Assembly: GCF_000332295.1 (NCBI RefSeq)
Contig: NZ_KB235930.1
Span: forward strand, 4,119,895-4,183,894
DNA from: Fortiea contorta PCC 7126
Lineage (GTDB): Bacteria > Cyanobacteriota > Cyanobacteriia > Cyanobacteriales > Nostocaceae
Direction: 5' to 3'
DNA: 64,000 nt
A model generated the notes under the pieces. It made no database searches and was not told where the DNA came from. It saw nothing but the letters and a program-made list of their open reading frames with translations. The first letter of the stretch is position 1; each line of letters starts with the position of its first letter. This document shows positions 29,581 through 40,216 of this stretch, piece after piece. The translations under genes were made by a program, and so were the position numbers.

Positions 29581-32500
29581 CTAATCCACGCCGTCAATTG
29601 GTGCGAAACCTTGACGCTGGATGTTTTCTGTGATTGTGCGTGGTTCGAGGAATTGCTGTAGGTAATCAGGGCCGCCGGCTTTGGAACCAACACCAGATAA
29701 ATTGAAGCCGCCAAAGGGTTGACGAGCGACTATTGCTCCGGTGATGTTACGATTGATATAGAAATTGCCGACGGCAAACTCTGTCTGTGCTTGCTCGATG
29801 TGGGAAGGTGTACGAGAATAAAGCCCACCAGTTAAAGCGTAGTTAGTACCGTTAGCAACTGCCAAAGCTTCCTGAAAATCCTGTACCCGAATTACTGCTA
29901 ACACAGGGCCGAAAATTTCTTGTTGAGCAATTATCCCATCAGGTGGTACGTCGCTAAAGATTACGGGTCCGACAAAATAACCTTGCTGCGGTGCTGGTAG
30001 CTCTAGTGCTAATTGTGATTCTGCCTTGCCTTTCTCGATATACTCAAGAATGCGCGATCGCGCGTTGGCATCAATCACTGGGCCGACTTGAGTACTGGGT
30101 AACTCTGTCTCGCCAATATTCAAGGATTTTGTTGCTTCCACCAATCGTTTGATAAACGTATCATAAATCGGTTGCAGTACAATCACCCGTGAACAAGCAG
30201 AACATTTTTGTCCACTGTAACCAAAAGCCGATTGCACCACTCCAATTACAGCTTGGTCTAAATCAGCACTTTCATCAACGATGATGGCATTCTTTCCACC
30301 CATTTCCGCAATCACCCGTTTCATATGTCTTTGATTTGGTTTCAGCGTCGCTGCTTCCGCAAAAATGCGACATCCCACCTCTTGAGAACCAGTAAAAGCA
30401 ATCACATGGGTGTCTGGGTGACTGACTAAGTAAGCGCCAACTTGGGAACCCTTACCGGGGACGTATTGAAATACACCTTTAGGGATACCAGCTGCGATTA
30501 AAATTTCCGTGAGTTTAGCAGTAATTACGGAAGATGTTTCCGCAGGTTTGAGAAGAGTACAATTTCCTGTAACTAAAGCAGCGACCGTCATTCCACAGGC
30601 GATCGCCAGGGGAAAATTCCAAGGAGAAATCACCACTGCAATTCCTCTAGGCTGGTAAATATAACGATTCGTTTCTCCAGAAACGTCATAAATTACACCT
30701 TTATCTAACCGTTCCATCTCCTCGGCGTAGTAGCGACAAAAATCAATCGCTTCGGAAACCTCCGCATCAGCCTCTTTTACCGGTTTCCCGACTTCTAACA
30801 CTATCCAAGCCGAAAGTTCAGCCCGGCGTTGTGTCATCAAATCAGCTGCGCGACGCAAAATATCAGCGCGTTCCTTAGCCGGAGTTCGTCGCCAAGCAGG
30901 AAACGCCGCTTTAGCCGCTTCCATCGCCGCTTGAGCTTGTTCCACACTAATTAATCCTACTTTCCCAATCACTTCACTAAAGTTGGAAGGATTGAGAGAA
31001 TCTATCATCTGGGAAGTATTTACATACTCCCCATTAATCAAAGGTAGATATGTCTTACCTAGTTGTTGACGCACAACTTGAAAAGCTTGCGCCGAATGAC
31101 TCCTAGCTTCCTCCTGTGCAAAATCCCGATCCGCTACACCCAGGAAGGACGAAAGATGGGGTGGTGGGGTGATGGGGAGACTTGTACTGAGCGGAGCCGA
31201 AGTATGGGGGGATTCGGTGATTATTGGCGGCGCCAAGAGTTCCTCAACTGGTCGATTCTCTAAATTTTGCCGCAAGAAGGAACTATTAGCCGTATTTTCT
31301 AACAACCGCCGAATTAGATAAGCCATTCCTGGTAATAATTCGCCATAGGGACAATAAACTCGCACCCGATAACCTTGATCTACCAAAGCTTTGGCTAGCT
31401 TGTCACCCATGCCGTATAACACTTGCATTTCAAATCGCCGCCGGGGTACATTTAGGCTTTGGGCAATAGCGATCGCTCTAGCTTGCGATCGCACGTTATG
31501 ACTACCAATAGCAGCGTAGACATATTGGTGATTTTCTAATAACAACTGGGTAATCGCTTCAAAATTGGCATCTGTCGCCGCTTTATCGTTGTAAACTGGT
31601 TGCGGCCAATGCTTCTGCGTGGCTTTAATAGTTTCTTGATCCCAATAAGCGCCTTTGACCAACCGGATAGTTAACGGATATCCCCGCTGTTTGAGCCAAG
31701 CAATCAGATCTTGAGTGTCTTGCTCACTGTCGCGCAGATATGCTTGGATAGTAATGCCAATATCTGTGCGTTGTCTAAACTCTGCTGACAATAACAGTTT
31801 TTTCAAGATATTGAGGGTGATATCTTTATAAGCGTACTGCTCCATGTCAAAATGGACAGCAGCACCTAACTCCTGAGCACGACGTAACAGAATGCGAATG
31901 CGATCGCTCACCCTCTCTTCACTACCCTGAGCATCTAACGGGTCGAATTGCGAATAAAACGCCGTTAATTTTACAGAAACCTGGACTTTTGGTAATTCTT
32001 CCCCATCAGCCACATCAATAGCTGGAATTGTTGTCCAATTTTGGGAAGCTGCTACCAATTGTTGCATTAATTCTAGATATCGTTCCAGATAAGATTGGGC
32101 TTCTGCTTCTGTAATCACCGCTTCACCCAGTAAATCGATGGTGAAAGCCATCTTCTCTTTTCGCAGTTTTTCAACAGTTTTAATGACTTGTTTAATATTT
32201 TCTCCAGAAATATACTTAAAGGCTAGCGTCTCCACTGCTGTACTCACAGTTGTCGCCGCAACTTGTCCTGGTACAGAATCAGGGTTAGCAAAGTTGAGCA
32301 TCCCTTTGAGGGCTGCAGGTAATTCTACAGTTTTATCTCCCAAATACTCTTGTAAATGTGCGGCAATTTCTGCTTTACTACGTAAGGCGGGTAATGTGTC
32401 GATAAAACGAAATAGCTGCACCCGCAACCCTGGACTACTCATAGCCCAAGCCAGCAACTTATCGTCCCAGCGCATCTGATCCCGCAGAGAAGCCAAAAAA

Positions 32501-32589
32501 GAACGATTTTCCTGCGTTGCTGAGAGCAGCTTTTTAGCAATTTCTTGGGTTTTAGCTTCGTAGGTGCTGCTTTGTGCTTGTAAGACCAC
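29581..32589 (-). CDS. putA: Bifunctional proline dehydrogenase / pyrroline-5-carboxylate dehydrogenase
   Basis: A 1002-residue PutA-type enzyme that oxidises proline to glutamate. The FAD-dependent proline dehydrogenase barrel (about 120-440) shows VSVKLTAFYSQFDP, RIRLLRRAQELGAAVHFDME-like sequence, IRLVKGAYWD and YRVRVYCPYGELLPGMAYL. The aldehyde dehydrogenase part (about 510-990) shows VISPWNFPLAIACG, AEMGGKNAIIVDESADLD and catalytic Cys in YSGQKCSACSRVIV. No N-terminal DNA-binding domain is present, so it is not autoregulatory. The linker between domains contains a low-complexity Ser/Pro/His stretch encoded by an intergenic-type repeat (31154-31212). Confidence 0.94.
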   Translation of the reverse strand: MVLQAQSSTYEAKTQEIAKKLLSATQENRSFLASLRDQMRWDDKLLAWAMSSPGLRVQLFRFIDTLPALRSKAEIAAHLQEYLGDKTVELPAALKGMLNFANPDSVPGQVAATTVSTAVETLAFKYISGENIKQVIKTVEKLRKEKMAFTIDLLGEAVITEAEAQSYLERYLELMQQLVAASQNWTTIPAIDVADGEELPKVQVSVKLTAFYSQFDPLDAQGSEERVSDRIRILLRRAQELGAAVHFDMEQYAYKDITLNILKKLLLSAEFRQRTDIGITIQAYLRDSEQDTQDLIAWLKQRGYPLTIRLVKGAYWDQETIKATQKHWPQPVYNDKAATDANFEAITQLLLENHQYVYAAIGSHNVRSQARAIAIAQSLNVPRRRFEMQVLYGMGDKLAKALVDQGYRVRVYCPYGELLPGMAYLIRRLLENTANSSFLRQNLENRPVEELLAPPIITESPHTSAPLSTSLPITPPPHLSSFLGVADRDFAQEEARSHSAQAFQVVRQQLGKTYLPLINGEYVNTSQMIDSLNPSNFSEVIGKVGLISVEQAQAAMEAAKAAFPAWRRTPAKERADILRRAADLMTQRRAELSAWIVLEVGKPVKEADAEVSEAIDFCRYYAEEMERLDKGVIYDVSGETNRYIYQPRGIAVVISPWNFPLAIACGMTVAALVTGNCTLLKPAETSSVITAKLTEILIAAGIPKGVFQYVPGKGSQVGAYLVSHPDTHVIAFTGSQEVGCRIFAEAATLKPNQRHMKRVIAEMGGKNAIIVDESADLDQAVIGVVQSAFGYSGQKCSACSRVIVLQPIYDTFIKRLVEATKSLNIGETELPSTQVGPVIDANARSRILEYIEKGKAESQLALELPAPQQGYFVGPVIFSDVPPDGIIAQQEIFGPVLAVIRVQDFQEALAVANGTNYALTGGLYSRTPSHIEQAQTEFAVGNFYINRNITGAIVARQPFGGFNLSGVGSKAGGPDYLQQFLEPRTITENIQRQGFAPIDGVD
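31154..31212. repeat. Intergenic-type repeat inserted in frame within putA
   Basis: A G-rich 'gatggggtggtggggtgatgggg' tract is joined to 'acttgtactgagcggagc' plus 'cgaagt' and a second G-run. The same kinds of words occur in intergenic DNA at 41158-41196, 52700-52795 and 63661-63690. Here they are translated as SPHTSAPLSTSLPITPPPHL in the linker between the two catalytic domains, without breaking the frame. Confidence 0.85.
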
Positions 32590-32848
32590 TGATAATTAAC
32601 TCCTTTATTTGGAAACCAGGGACTAGAGGTGAGGGAAGGATTTTTTGATACCAAATCCGCAAGACTCAACCTTCTCAAAGTCCGTGTCTCCTATTGTGAC
32701 GCTTTCATTCTGTTGTCACCATAAACTAGCTCAATACAGTGAAGTAGGGAACAGGGAATAGGGAATTCTTAAGAGGGTTAAAAGTCTGCTTGTGTAAGCG
32801 TTTTGTCTTTAGTTCATGTCCTAACCTATGTAGCTAAGGCTCTAACAA

Positions 32849-33490
32849 ATGAAGAATATCTTATTTTGCCACTGGCAGACGATGTTCTCACCTTTCAACG
32901 TTGACCAAATTGCTATTGAGAACGCTTTTGATGATGTGGTCGCAGCTTACTCTAGCTTTGATCGCCACTACCACACTTTAGAACACATTCACCAAGTACT
33001 CAATGCGATCGCCACACTCCAATCCTACACAAAAAACTTACTCTCAGTGCAGCTTGCGGCTTGGTTTCACGATATAGTCTACAACACTCAGGCTCAAAAT
33101 AATGAAGAGAAAAGCGCTGAGTATGCTGAACAATTATTAACATCTCTGGGTATCCCACTCAAACAGATAGCCGCAGTCAAAAGTTTGATTCTCAACACAA
33201 AACACCATCAAGCCGCAAGAGATGATTTTGATAGTCAAGTTTTGATTGATGCTGACTTAGCGATTTTAGCCGCCAACCCCAGGCAGTACCAAGAATATAG
33301 CAAAGCTATTCGCCAAGAATACGCTTGGGTCGAGGAGAGTAATTATATCACAGGTCGCACGCAAATATTAAAGATATTTTTGCAGCGCGATCGCATTTAC
33401 CACACACCTTTATTCTGCAAAATTGGCGAGCAAGCAGCCCGTAACAACATTCAAGCAGAAATTCAACAACTTGCAGGGTATGGGGCATAG
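32849..33490 (+). CDS. HD-domain metal-dependent phosphohydrolase-like protein
   Basis: A 213-residue soluble protein with an HD domain. The metal-binding pattern is visible as RHYHTLEHI (His), AAWFHDIVY (His-Asp) and DADLAILAAN (Asp). Many cyanobacterial proteins of this size share the YHTLEHI...WFHD...DADL arrangement and are annotated as predicted metal-dependent HD superfamily phosphohydrolases; natural substrate not known. An in-frame ATG at 32882 (MFSPFNV) is an alternative start close to where the family likeness begins. Single gene. Confidence 0.85.
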   Translation: MKNILFCHWQTMFSPFNVDQIAIENAFDDVVAAYSSFDRHYHTLEHIHQVLNAIATLQSYTKNLLSVQLAAWFHDIVYNTQAQNNEEKSAEYAEQLLTSLGIPLKQIAAVKSLILNTKHHQAARDDFDSQVLIDADLAILAANPRQYQEYSKAIRQEYAWVEESNYITGRTQILKIFLQRDRIYHTPLFCKIGEQAARNNIQAEIQQLAGYGA

Positions 33491-33695
33491 GGTGTGGGAG
33501 AATATTTTCTTGGCGCTGCATCAATGCAGGATGAAAAACTCAGATCTGTGGGTGGAATTTTTCATCACCATACTGACAATTTTCTTTCCCGTAGTATCGC
33601 CCCCTTTCAAATAATGTACCTTGGAGATACCATGTGACAGTAAAGAGCAAACAACTACCGAAGTAAACCGAGTCTGCTGAACCACAATAGAAAGG

Positions 33696-35036
33696 ATGAC
33701 GATTGAATCTAACCCCTCTGATCCAAAACCCACCACTGAAAACGACTGGGAACCAGATGACTTTGATGGTGCTGCGAGTGAACATTGTCTCACACCAGAA
33801 GGGCTGACTAATCAACAAACCTTAGCAGCGATCGCATCTTTGCAATCACCGCAAAATACAGCATCTCTAAAACAAGCCCGTTCCTCACCCTCAACAGCGA
33901 CTATTTACCCAGTCACAGTCAAACCGAGAGCGCTGGTGATTACCTTAGTAGGAATCACCATTACCATCGTCGGTCTAGCTCTCAATAGCTGGATCATCGG
34001 CGTGGTCGGTACTGTAGTAACTTTACTACTATCTTTAGCGATCCTATTACCTTGGTTACAATATGTAATCAGTCAGTGGTTTTCGCCCCTGGACAGAACC
34101 CTAGCGGTGGCGTTTTTGGGTATAGTAGTAGCGCTCCTGGGCTTAGTCAACTTCACTGGTTTGGGCGCTTACATAATACAGTGGGAAAGCAAGATTAACT
34201 GGGATATAGCCGGTAGTTTAGCAGAGTGGTTTGGCGCCTTAGGGCAAATTCTCATCGCCATCATCGCCGTTTATGTTGCTTGGCGACAGTATGTGATTTC
34301 CAAAGACTTGACAATTCAGCAAAATCTGCTGACAGTCCAACAAAATATTATCACCCAACAGCAAACCATAGATTCCTACTTCCAAGGGGTTTCTGACTTA
34401 GTGTTAGATGAAGAAGGATTACTAGAAGACTGGCCCCAAGAAAGAGCGATCGCTGAAGGACGCACCGCTGCAATTTTCAGTAGCGTTGATGGTAGCGGGA
34501 AAGCAAAAATTCTCCGCTTCCTCTCCCGTTCCAAATTACTCACACCATTAAAACGCGATCGTCGCTTAGGGAGAGCTATTCTTAATGGTACTGGCGGTTA
34601 CGCCGAAGACAGACTAGAAGGTGTACGCGTCATCGATTTAGGCGTCATGCTAGCGGGCGCAGATTTAGCTGACACCGATTTGCGTTGGACTGACTTGAGT
34701 GAAGCTAACCTCGTCCGCGCTAATCTCAGTGGTTGCGATTTAGTCAAAGCCAACCTTTCTCGGACTATCTTATATGACGCTAACCTCAATGGCGCTGATT
34801 TGAACAGTGTTCGTTTATTCTACGGTTCAGCAGACAAAGCCTCACCCCGCAGTCGCACCGCACCACCAGATTATCAAACAGGCGCTCATACCGGCGCGGT
34901 AGTAGAAAACGCCGATTTAACCAACGTCAAACGCTTGTCTGAATCAGCGCGCTACTATTGTTGCACCTGGGGTGGAGAAAAAACTAGAGACACTATCCCT
35001 GGTGGCTGCGAAGGTATTCCCAATAAATTAGTATGA
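33696..35036 (+). CDS. Membrane pentapeptide-repeat protein
   Basis: A 446-residue protein. A polar N-terminus (about 1-75) precedes four hydrophobic segments (about 78-170: LVITLVGITITIVGLALNSW, VGTVVTLLLSLAILLPWL, AVAFLGIVVALLGLVNF, LGQILIAIIAVYVAW). Then come a Gln-rich coiled stretch and the WPQERAIAEGRTAAIF region. A pentapeptide-repeat block (about 300-370, with ADLADTDLRWTDLSEANL and ANLSGCDLVKANLS) should fold as a right-handed beta-helix. Such proteins with an N-terminal membrane part are widespread in cyanobacteria without known role. The WPQERAIAEGRT signature recurs in the family from memory. Confidence 0.88.
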   Translation: MTIESNPSDPKPTTENDWEPDDFDGAASEHCLTPEGLTNQQTLAAIASLQSPQNTASLKQARSSPSTATIYPVTVKPRALVITLVGITITIVGLALNSWIIGVVGTVVTLLLSLAILLPWLQYVISQWFSPLDRTLAVAFLGIVVALLGLVNFTGLGAYIIQWESKINWDIAGSLAEWFGALGQILIAIIAVYVAWRQYVISKDLTIQQNLLTVQQNIITQQQTIDSYFQGVSDLVLDEEGLLEDWPQERAIAEGRTAAIFSSVDGSGKAKILRFLSRSKLLTPLKRDRRLGRAILNGTGGYAEDRLEGVRVIDLGVMLAGADLADTDLRWTDLSEANLVRANLSGCDLVKANLSRTILYDANLNGADLNSVRLFYGSADKASPRSRTAPPDYQTGAHTGAVVENADLTNVKRLSESARYYCCTWGGEKTRDTIPGGCEGIPNKLV

Positions 35037-35060
35037 GTAAAACCGCGTTGCACAACAGCG

Positions 35061-35822
35061 CTAAATTTTGGTGAGAATTTCTACACCATCTTCAGTCACA
35101 ACTAAGGTATGCTCACATTGTGCTGAAAGTTTGCGATCGCGTGTCACAGCAGTCCATTTATCGCTGAGAACTTCAACTTCCCAAGTACCCTCATTAATCA
35201 TCGGCTCAATTGTAAACACCATCCCTGGTCGGAGACGCTTACCTTTACCTCGTGTGCCATAATGAGGAATATCAGGTGCAGTGTGGAAAATATTACTAAT
35301 TCCATGTCCGACAAAATCTCGCACCACAGAAAAACCCTCAGCCTCAGCATACTCTTGAATGGCGGCGCCAATATCCCCAATCCGCGCCCCTGGTTTCACT
35401 TCCGCAATTCCCCGACGGCGACATTCATCTGTCACTTCCACCAGTTTTCTCGCTTTGGCTGAGGGAGTACCCACGAAAAATGTCTTGGATGTATCGCCGT
35501 GGTAGCCATCCACAATCAGCGTCACATCAATATTAATAATGTCACCATCCTTGAGAATTTGCTTGGCGTTAGGAATACCGTGACACACTACCTCATTGAC
35601 GCTGGTACAAATTGATTTGGGATAACCTTTGTAACCCAGAGGAGCACTTTTTGCACCGTGTGCTTGTGTCCACCGTTCTGCTTCATCATTAAGTTGAAGA
35701 GTACTCACCCCTGGCTTGACAATCGGCTCTAGATGCTGTAGTAATTGAGCAGCTAAATACCCTGCCTGACGCATCTTTTCGATTTCTCTTTGAGATAAGA
35801 TAACGATTGTTTCGTTTTTCAT
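35061..35822 (-). CDS. map: Methionine aminopeptidase, type I
   Basis: A 253-residue metalloprotease removing initiator Met. The five metal ligands are in INIDVTLIVDGYHGDTS (two Asp), FVGHGISNIFH (His), FTIEPMINEG (Glu) and CEHTLVVTEDG (Glu). The N-terminus goes directly into the catalytic domain (LSQREIEKMRQAGYLAAQLL) without a zinc-finger extension. It lies 16 bases downstream of the biliverdin-reductase-like gene on the same strand, so the two are probably co-transcribed. Confidence 0.95.
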   Translation of the reverse strand: MKNETIVILSQREIEKMRQAGYLAAQLLQHLEPIVKPGVSTLQLNDEAERWTQAHGAKSAPLGYKGYPKSICTSVNEVVCHGIPNAKQILKDGDIINIDVTLIVDGYHGDTSKTFFVGTPSAKARKLVEVTDECRRRGIAEVKPGARIGDIGAAIQEYAEAEGFSVVRDFVGHGISNIFHTAPDIPHYGTRGKGKRLRPGMVFTIEPMINEGTWEVEVLSDKWTAVTRDRKLSAQCEHTLVVTEDGVEILTKI

Positions 35823-35838
35823 GAACTTGATCTACAGG

Positions 35839-36822
35839 TCAAATATTTTTCACAAATATAGTTAATCCAGACTCAGCGGCGTTTTTTGCAGCTTCAGCGA
35901 CCTTTAAGGTGTATAAGCTTTCTTCTGGAGTGACATATAGCGGAGTGCCATTAAAGATATGATCTAACACTATACTTGTATCTTTAGCAAATAAACCCCG
36001 ACGAGTTCCCACCTCTATCGGCGTCGTTTCTCCCCCCTGAATAAAAAATCCGGTATCACCATCAAAAATTAACCCCCCGTTTTCCCCATGTATTTCAAAT
36101 TTGCGTTCTGGTTGCCATAAAGTTTCGCCTTTACCGTATACTATTTGAGCTAAAAGTCCGCTGGTGAAGCACAGTTGAGTAATGCAAAAGCAGGTTTGGT
36201 AGTAATCTGGTTCTCTTTCCCAGTATCGCTGATGACAGTTGACTGTAAAAACTTCACCAAATAAATCGGTGAGGCGATGTAACCGGGAAAGCGCCCCCAT
36301 CAGCGGAAAACCAAACAGTGAATGATTATAAGTCCACTTGCGGGGTGCAGGATTTTGAGGATTGATGGTGCTATAGCGAACATAAAAAATCTCACCCAGT
36401 TTCGCTAAATTTTGCTTGATGGCTTGGTGTAATCCCCCTAACATCTCGATATGTTCGACATGTAAGAGTTTGTTTTGGGTTTTGGCTAGGGCGATGAGTT
36501 CTGCGGCTGATGCTACTTCTAGAGCTAGAGGATACTCAACTACTACGTGTTTTCCGTGGGATAGTGCCGCTTTGGCGATCGCACTATGATCACGGTTGAC
36601 AGTGGAAATGATCACTAAATCTACATCTTCCCGTGACACTAGTTCTTGCCAACTCTCCACGGCTTCAGTTTGGTAATTTTCCGCAAAAATAGCGGTTGCT
36701 TCTAGTTTATGTCCAGCAATTGCTACCAGATCCGCTCTTTGTTCATGCAGCAGCGCCTCTGCTCTTGACTTGGCCGCATTCCCAGTTCCCACTAAACCCA
36801 CTCGCACTGTTGTTGACGCCAC
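35839..36822 (-). CDS. bvdR: Probable biliverdin reductase (Gfo/Idh/MocA family)
   Basis: Rossmann-fold NAD(P)-binding protein starting VRVGLVGTGNAAKSRAEALL. From memory it matches Synechocystis BvdR closely: HVVVEYPLAL, LLHVEHIEMLGGLHQAI, the STINPQNPAPRKWTYNH region, FGFPLMGALSRLHRLTDLFG and GTRRGLFAKDT. BvdR reduces biliverdin to bilirubin with NAD(P)H and affects phycobilisome pigment metabolism. I place the start at the GTG at 36822 (MASTTVRVGL), which has AGGAAG about 6 bases upstream. A GTG at 36888 gives a longer N-terminus without likeness. About 328 aa, the family length. Confidence 0.78.
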   Translation of the reverse strand: MASTTVRVGLVGTGNAAKSRAEALLHEQRADLVAIAGHKLEATAIFAENYQTEAVESWQELVSREDVDLVIISTVNRDHSAIAKAALSHGKHVVVEYPLALEVASAAELIALAKTQNKLLHVEHIEMLGGLHQAIKQNLAKLGEIFYVRYSTINPQNPAPRKWTYNHSLFGFPLMGALSRLHRLTDLFGEVFTVNCHQRYWEREPDYYQTCFCITQLCFTSGLLAQIVYGKGETLWQPERKFEIHGENGGLIFDGDTGFFIQGGETTPIEVGTRRGLFAKDTSIVLDHIFNGTPLYVTPEESLYTLKVAEAAKNAAESGLTIFVKNI

Positions 36823-36954
36823 ATCAAACTTCCTGAAAACTTTTAGCTCACAGCTTAACCAACTACAAATACCATATATCTGTATCACATTTGCAACAAT
36901 CTATTGACAAATCCATAATTTATCCTGTGGGTTATTGTGTATTCAAAGAATATC

Positions 36955-37448
<494 letters not shown>

Positions 37449-37701
37449 AATTCGTCCCATCATCAATTGCTCGCCAGAGTTAGCGAATTTTGTAGACAAA
37501 TAAGCAGAACGCGATTATTTTTTGGCTGATGTCTGCTACATACAGCTAATTTCCCTAAAGTCTTAAAACCTGATATATCAAGCAAGAACGCAGCTATCTA
37601 GTTAGTATCATTAATTTTGCCTGTTTGTAGCTAGTGCTCAATGAGTTATTGATCAATCAGTTGCCGACTACAAACCTGTAAGATGAGTGCACTGGAGTCA
37701 T

Positions 37702-37724
37702 AGCGGGAGCGCTCTTGCTTTTTT
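37702..37724 (+). terminator. Putative terminator after ferredoxin gene 1
   Basis: GCGGGAGC/GCTCTTGC can pair (with G-T pairs) as a compact hairpin followed by TTTTTT. It is about 255 bases past the stop of ferredoxin gene 1 and before the promoter region of gene 2. The apparent absence of a spacer between the arms weakens the call. Confidence 0.45.
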
Positions 37725-37749
37725 AGTTGTGTCTCCAATAGAAAGAAAT

Positions 37750-37945
37750 ACATAAGTATAATTTATTGACAACAACTAACTAAATTTCATTACTAATCGT
37801 AGTCAATTTCCAGTTAAATACTTTAACTTTTCCCGTAGTATCAGAATTGAACTAAATTAGACATCCCGGCCGATCCCATCAGATCAGCCGCGGTATGTGC
37901 TTTAGTAAAACTTATACTGCCGCCTGAAAAAGAGAGGAATACTAA
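37750..37945 (+). promoter_or_regulatory. Upstream regulatory region of ferredoxin gene 2 (duplicated)
   Basis: Colinear with 36955-37148 by the shared blocks described there, but diverged between them; for example a GC-rich 'cccggccgatcccatc' segment (37864-37879) is unique to copy 2. The TTGACA at 37768-37773 is not conserved in copy 1, so the two promoters may differ in strength. Confidence 0.7.
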
Positions 37946-38245
<300 letters not shown>

Positions 38246-38320
38246 AAATTCACATGGCGTATAGGGAATGAGGAATGGGACTAGCCCCCAGACCTCATTT
38301 CCTAGACAACTTTCCCTGTT

Positions 38321-39976
38321 TTAAAACTCAATCTCCTGAGAGAGAATTTTAATTTGAGTGCCAGGATAGTAAAACTGGAGAATTTTTGGGTTTGACCAAC
38401 CCAATTTAGCTAAATTTTGAGCACCCGTTTGACTCAAACCCACTCCATGTCCTAACCCACCACCGACAAAGGCGTATCCCCATAAACCCGGTTGTCCTTT
38501 GTTCAGGGCTTGTAGATAAAACAGTGTGCTTCTCGGTGCAAAAAAGGCGCTACGGACTTCATCTTTGTGCAAGGTAAAAGTACCAATATCGGTTTTCACC
38601 GCCAGTTCGAGGATGCGTCCGCTGGGCGATCGCTTGACAATTTCCATCTGCTCAATGGTTTTAAACTTACTGTAAGGGCTGTTTTTCACCCGCAAGAATT
38701 TCTGCAAACCCTTGGTAATGTCTTCTAGGCTGGTTTCTTTGCGCCAACGAAACAAATCCCATTCGCTTTCATTGAATCCTTTGTCTAGAGTGATAAACTT
38801 CTGAAAGTTTTTTTCGTCTGCTAAGTTTTGTCTAGATAAATCCCAAATATTGATCGCCGCATCTACTACTGGTCGCAAATAGGGACGGTCTTCCCCATTC
38901 CACACATCACTAAAGGAAGCGGTGACGCCGCCGGTGGTGGAAGAATAGAGCGCATCTACTAGCTGGTTGTTGTAAGTTAATACCATTCCCCTAGTCGCAG
39001 CGATCGCTCTATCTGTGGTTGGCGCTACTCCATTTAATCCATAATACACTTGGCAGTGAGTATCAGCGCATAACTGATAATTATCAATCTCAAACCGTCG
39101 CAAGTTCCGCAGTACATAGGTTCGCGCCAAAATCGCTTGGGCTTCCATCGCCGCTTTCGGTGCGGTTGTGCCGATTTCATAGGGTACAACTCCACGCAAA
39201 TAGGTTTCTAGCGGTACTTCATTCACTAGAGTGTATGAACCATAAGCGTTTGGTTGTAATGTCATCCCCCCAGCATATAAACGCCCTTGTTCTGGCTTTT
39301 CACCCTGATTTACCCGAATCAAGTTTTTACCAGTGCTAATTTCTAAATTATTTTGGCTGTAGCGCTTACCGTTCACTACCCAACTAATTCGCGGTACTTG
39401 CGTCAGAATTTTTGTCTCTAAAGATACCAGCTTTTTTTCCCCTGCTAGTAAACTTTGCAACAGCAACCGTCGTAGTAGCGGTGTGTTATAAACATCGCGT
39501 TTTGCCCAAACTTGCCAACGGTCAGGCTGGGCGACTTCTACCTGTATTCCCTGAGCACGCCAATTTTTGGCAGTGTCCGCTGCAGTTTCGTAAGTGCGAT
39601 ATGTACCTAAAACTACAACCTCATTAACTGCTGGTTGCGGTAAAGTTTGCATGACTGTTTCCAGCAAGACAGGATTTTCAGTCACTAAAGTTTGTGTTTG
39701 ATTGCCTGTGTTAAATTTTAGCTTTAAGCGATCGCCTTTACTCGGCTCTAATTTTAACTTGGCTGTGGGTTGCTCTCCAAATCGCTGCACAATGCCAATT
39801 CTCAGTGTTACCTCCTTTGTCTTCATTTGTGGCCCTGATGCAGCAGTCAGCCCCAACAAGCAAAATGTCGTCAGTACATTGCAAGAAATACGCCACAACG
39901 GAATTTTAAAGGCAACTTTTTGACGGCGTTGGGGCGGATTCTCTAATTGCTTTGTACTGTAGTGGTTTTGTCGCAT
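38321..39976 (-). CDS. SpoIID/LytB-domain protein (exported)
   Basis: A 551-residue protein with an N-terminal membrane or signal helix (about 28-48, ISCNVLTTFCLLGLTAASG). A SPOR-like segment follows (about 105-160, VVLGTYRTYETAADTAKNW). The SpoIID domain (about 240-540) carries YLRGVVPYEIGTTAPKAAMEAQAILARTYV (split motif, positions about 260-290), YSSTTGGVTASFSDVW, and the C-terminal GHGVGLSQTGAQNLA. SpoIID-type enzymes are lytic transglycosylases acting on denuded peptidoglycan glycan strands. It is convergent with ferredoxin gene 2, with 75 bases between. Confidence 0.9.
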   Translation of the reverse strand: MRQNHYSTKQLENPPQRRQKVAFKIPLWRISCNVLTTFCLLGLTAASGPQMKTKEVTLRIGIVQRFGEQPTAKLKLEPSKGDRLKLKFNTGNQTQTLVTENPVLLETVMQTLPQPAVNEVVVLGTYRTYETAADTAKNWRAQGIQVEVAQPDRWQVWAKRDVYNTPLLRRLLLQSLLAGEKKLVSLETKILTQVPRISWVVNGKRYSQNNLEISTGKNLIRVNQGEKPEQGRLYAGGMTLQPNAYGSYTLVNEVPLETYLRGVVPYEIGTTAPKAAMEAQAILARTYVLRNLRRFEIDNYQLCADTHCQVYYGLNGVAPTTDRAIAATRGMVLTYNNQLVDALYSSTTGGVTASFSDVWNGEDRPYLRPVVDAAINIWDLSRQNLADEKNFQKFITLDKGFNESEWDLFRWRKETSLEDITKGLQKFLRVKNSPYSKFKTIEQMEIVKRSPSGRILELAVKTDIGTFTLHKDEVRSAFFAPRSTLFYLQALNKGQPGLWGYAFVGGGLGHGVGLSQTGAQNLAKLGWSNPKILQFYYPGTQIKILSQEIEF

Positions 39977-40216
39977 AAGCGCTCCCAGAATACCATGAGA
40001 CTTGTTGCAGAATTTGAGAAAGGCGTTAGGGGTTAGACAATAGGAATGATAACTCTTGGTTGCAAGTGGAACCTGTTTATTTTGCTTTCTTCCTCTTGTA
40101 GGTTGACTTTTCGCCAGATATGCACCATCAACTTAACTAAAAATATTGCAAAGCAAAGTCATAACGACTATGATTTATATAGATACAAACACCAAAGCTA
40201 GCGAGGAAAACTCCTG

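Noticed and set aside
33521-33818. Minus-strand frames before the pentapeptide gene
   Set aside because: They overlap the start of the pentapeptide gene and show no domain or ribosome site.
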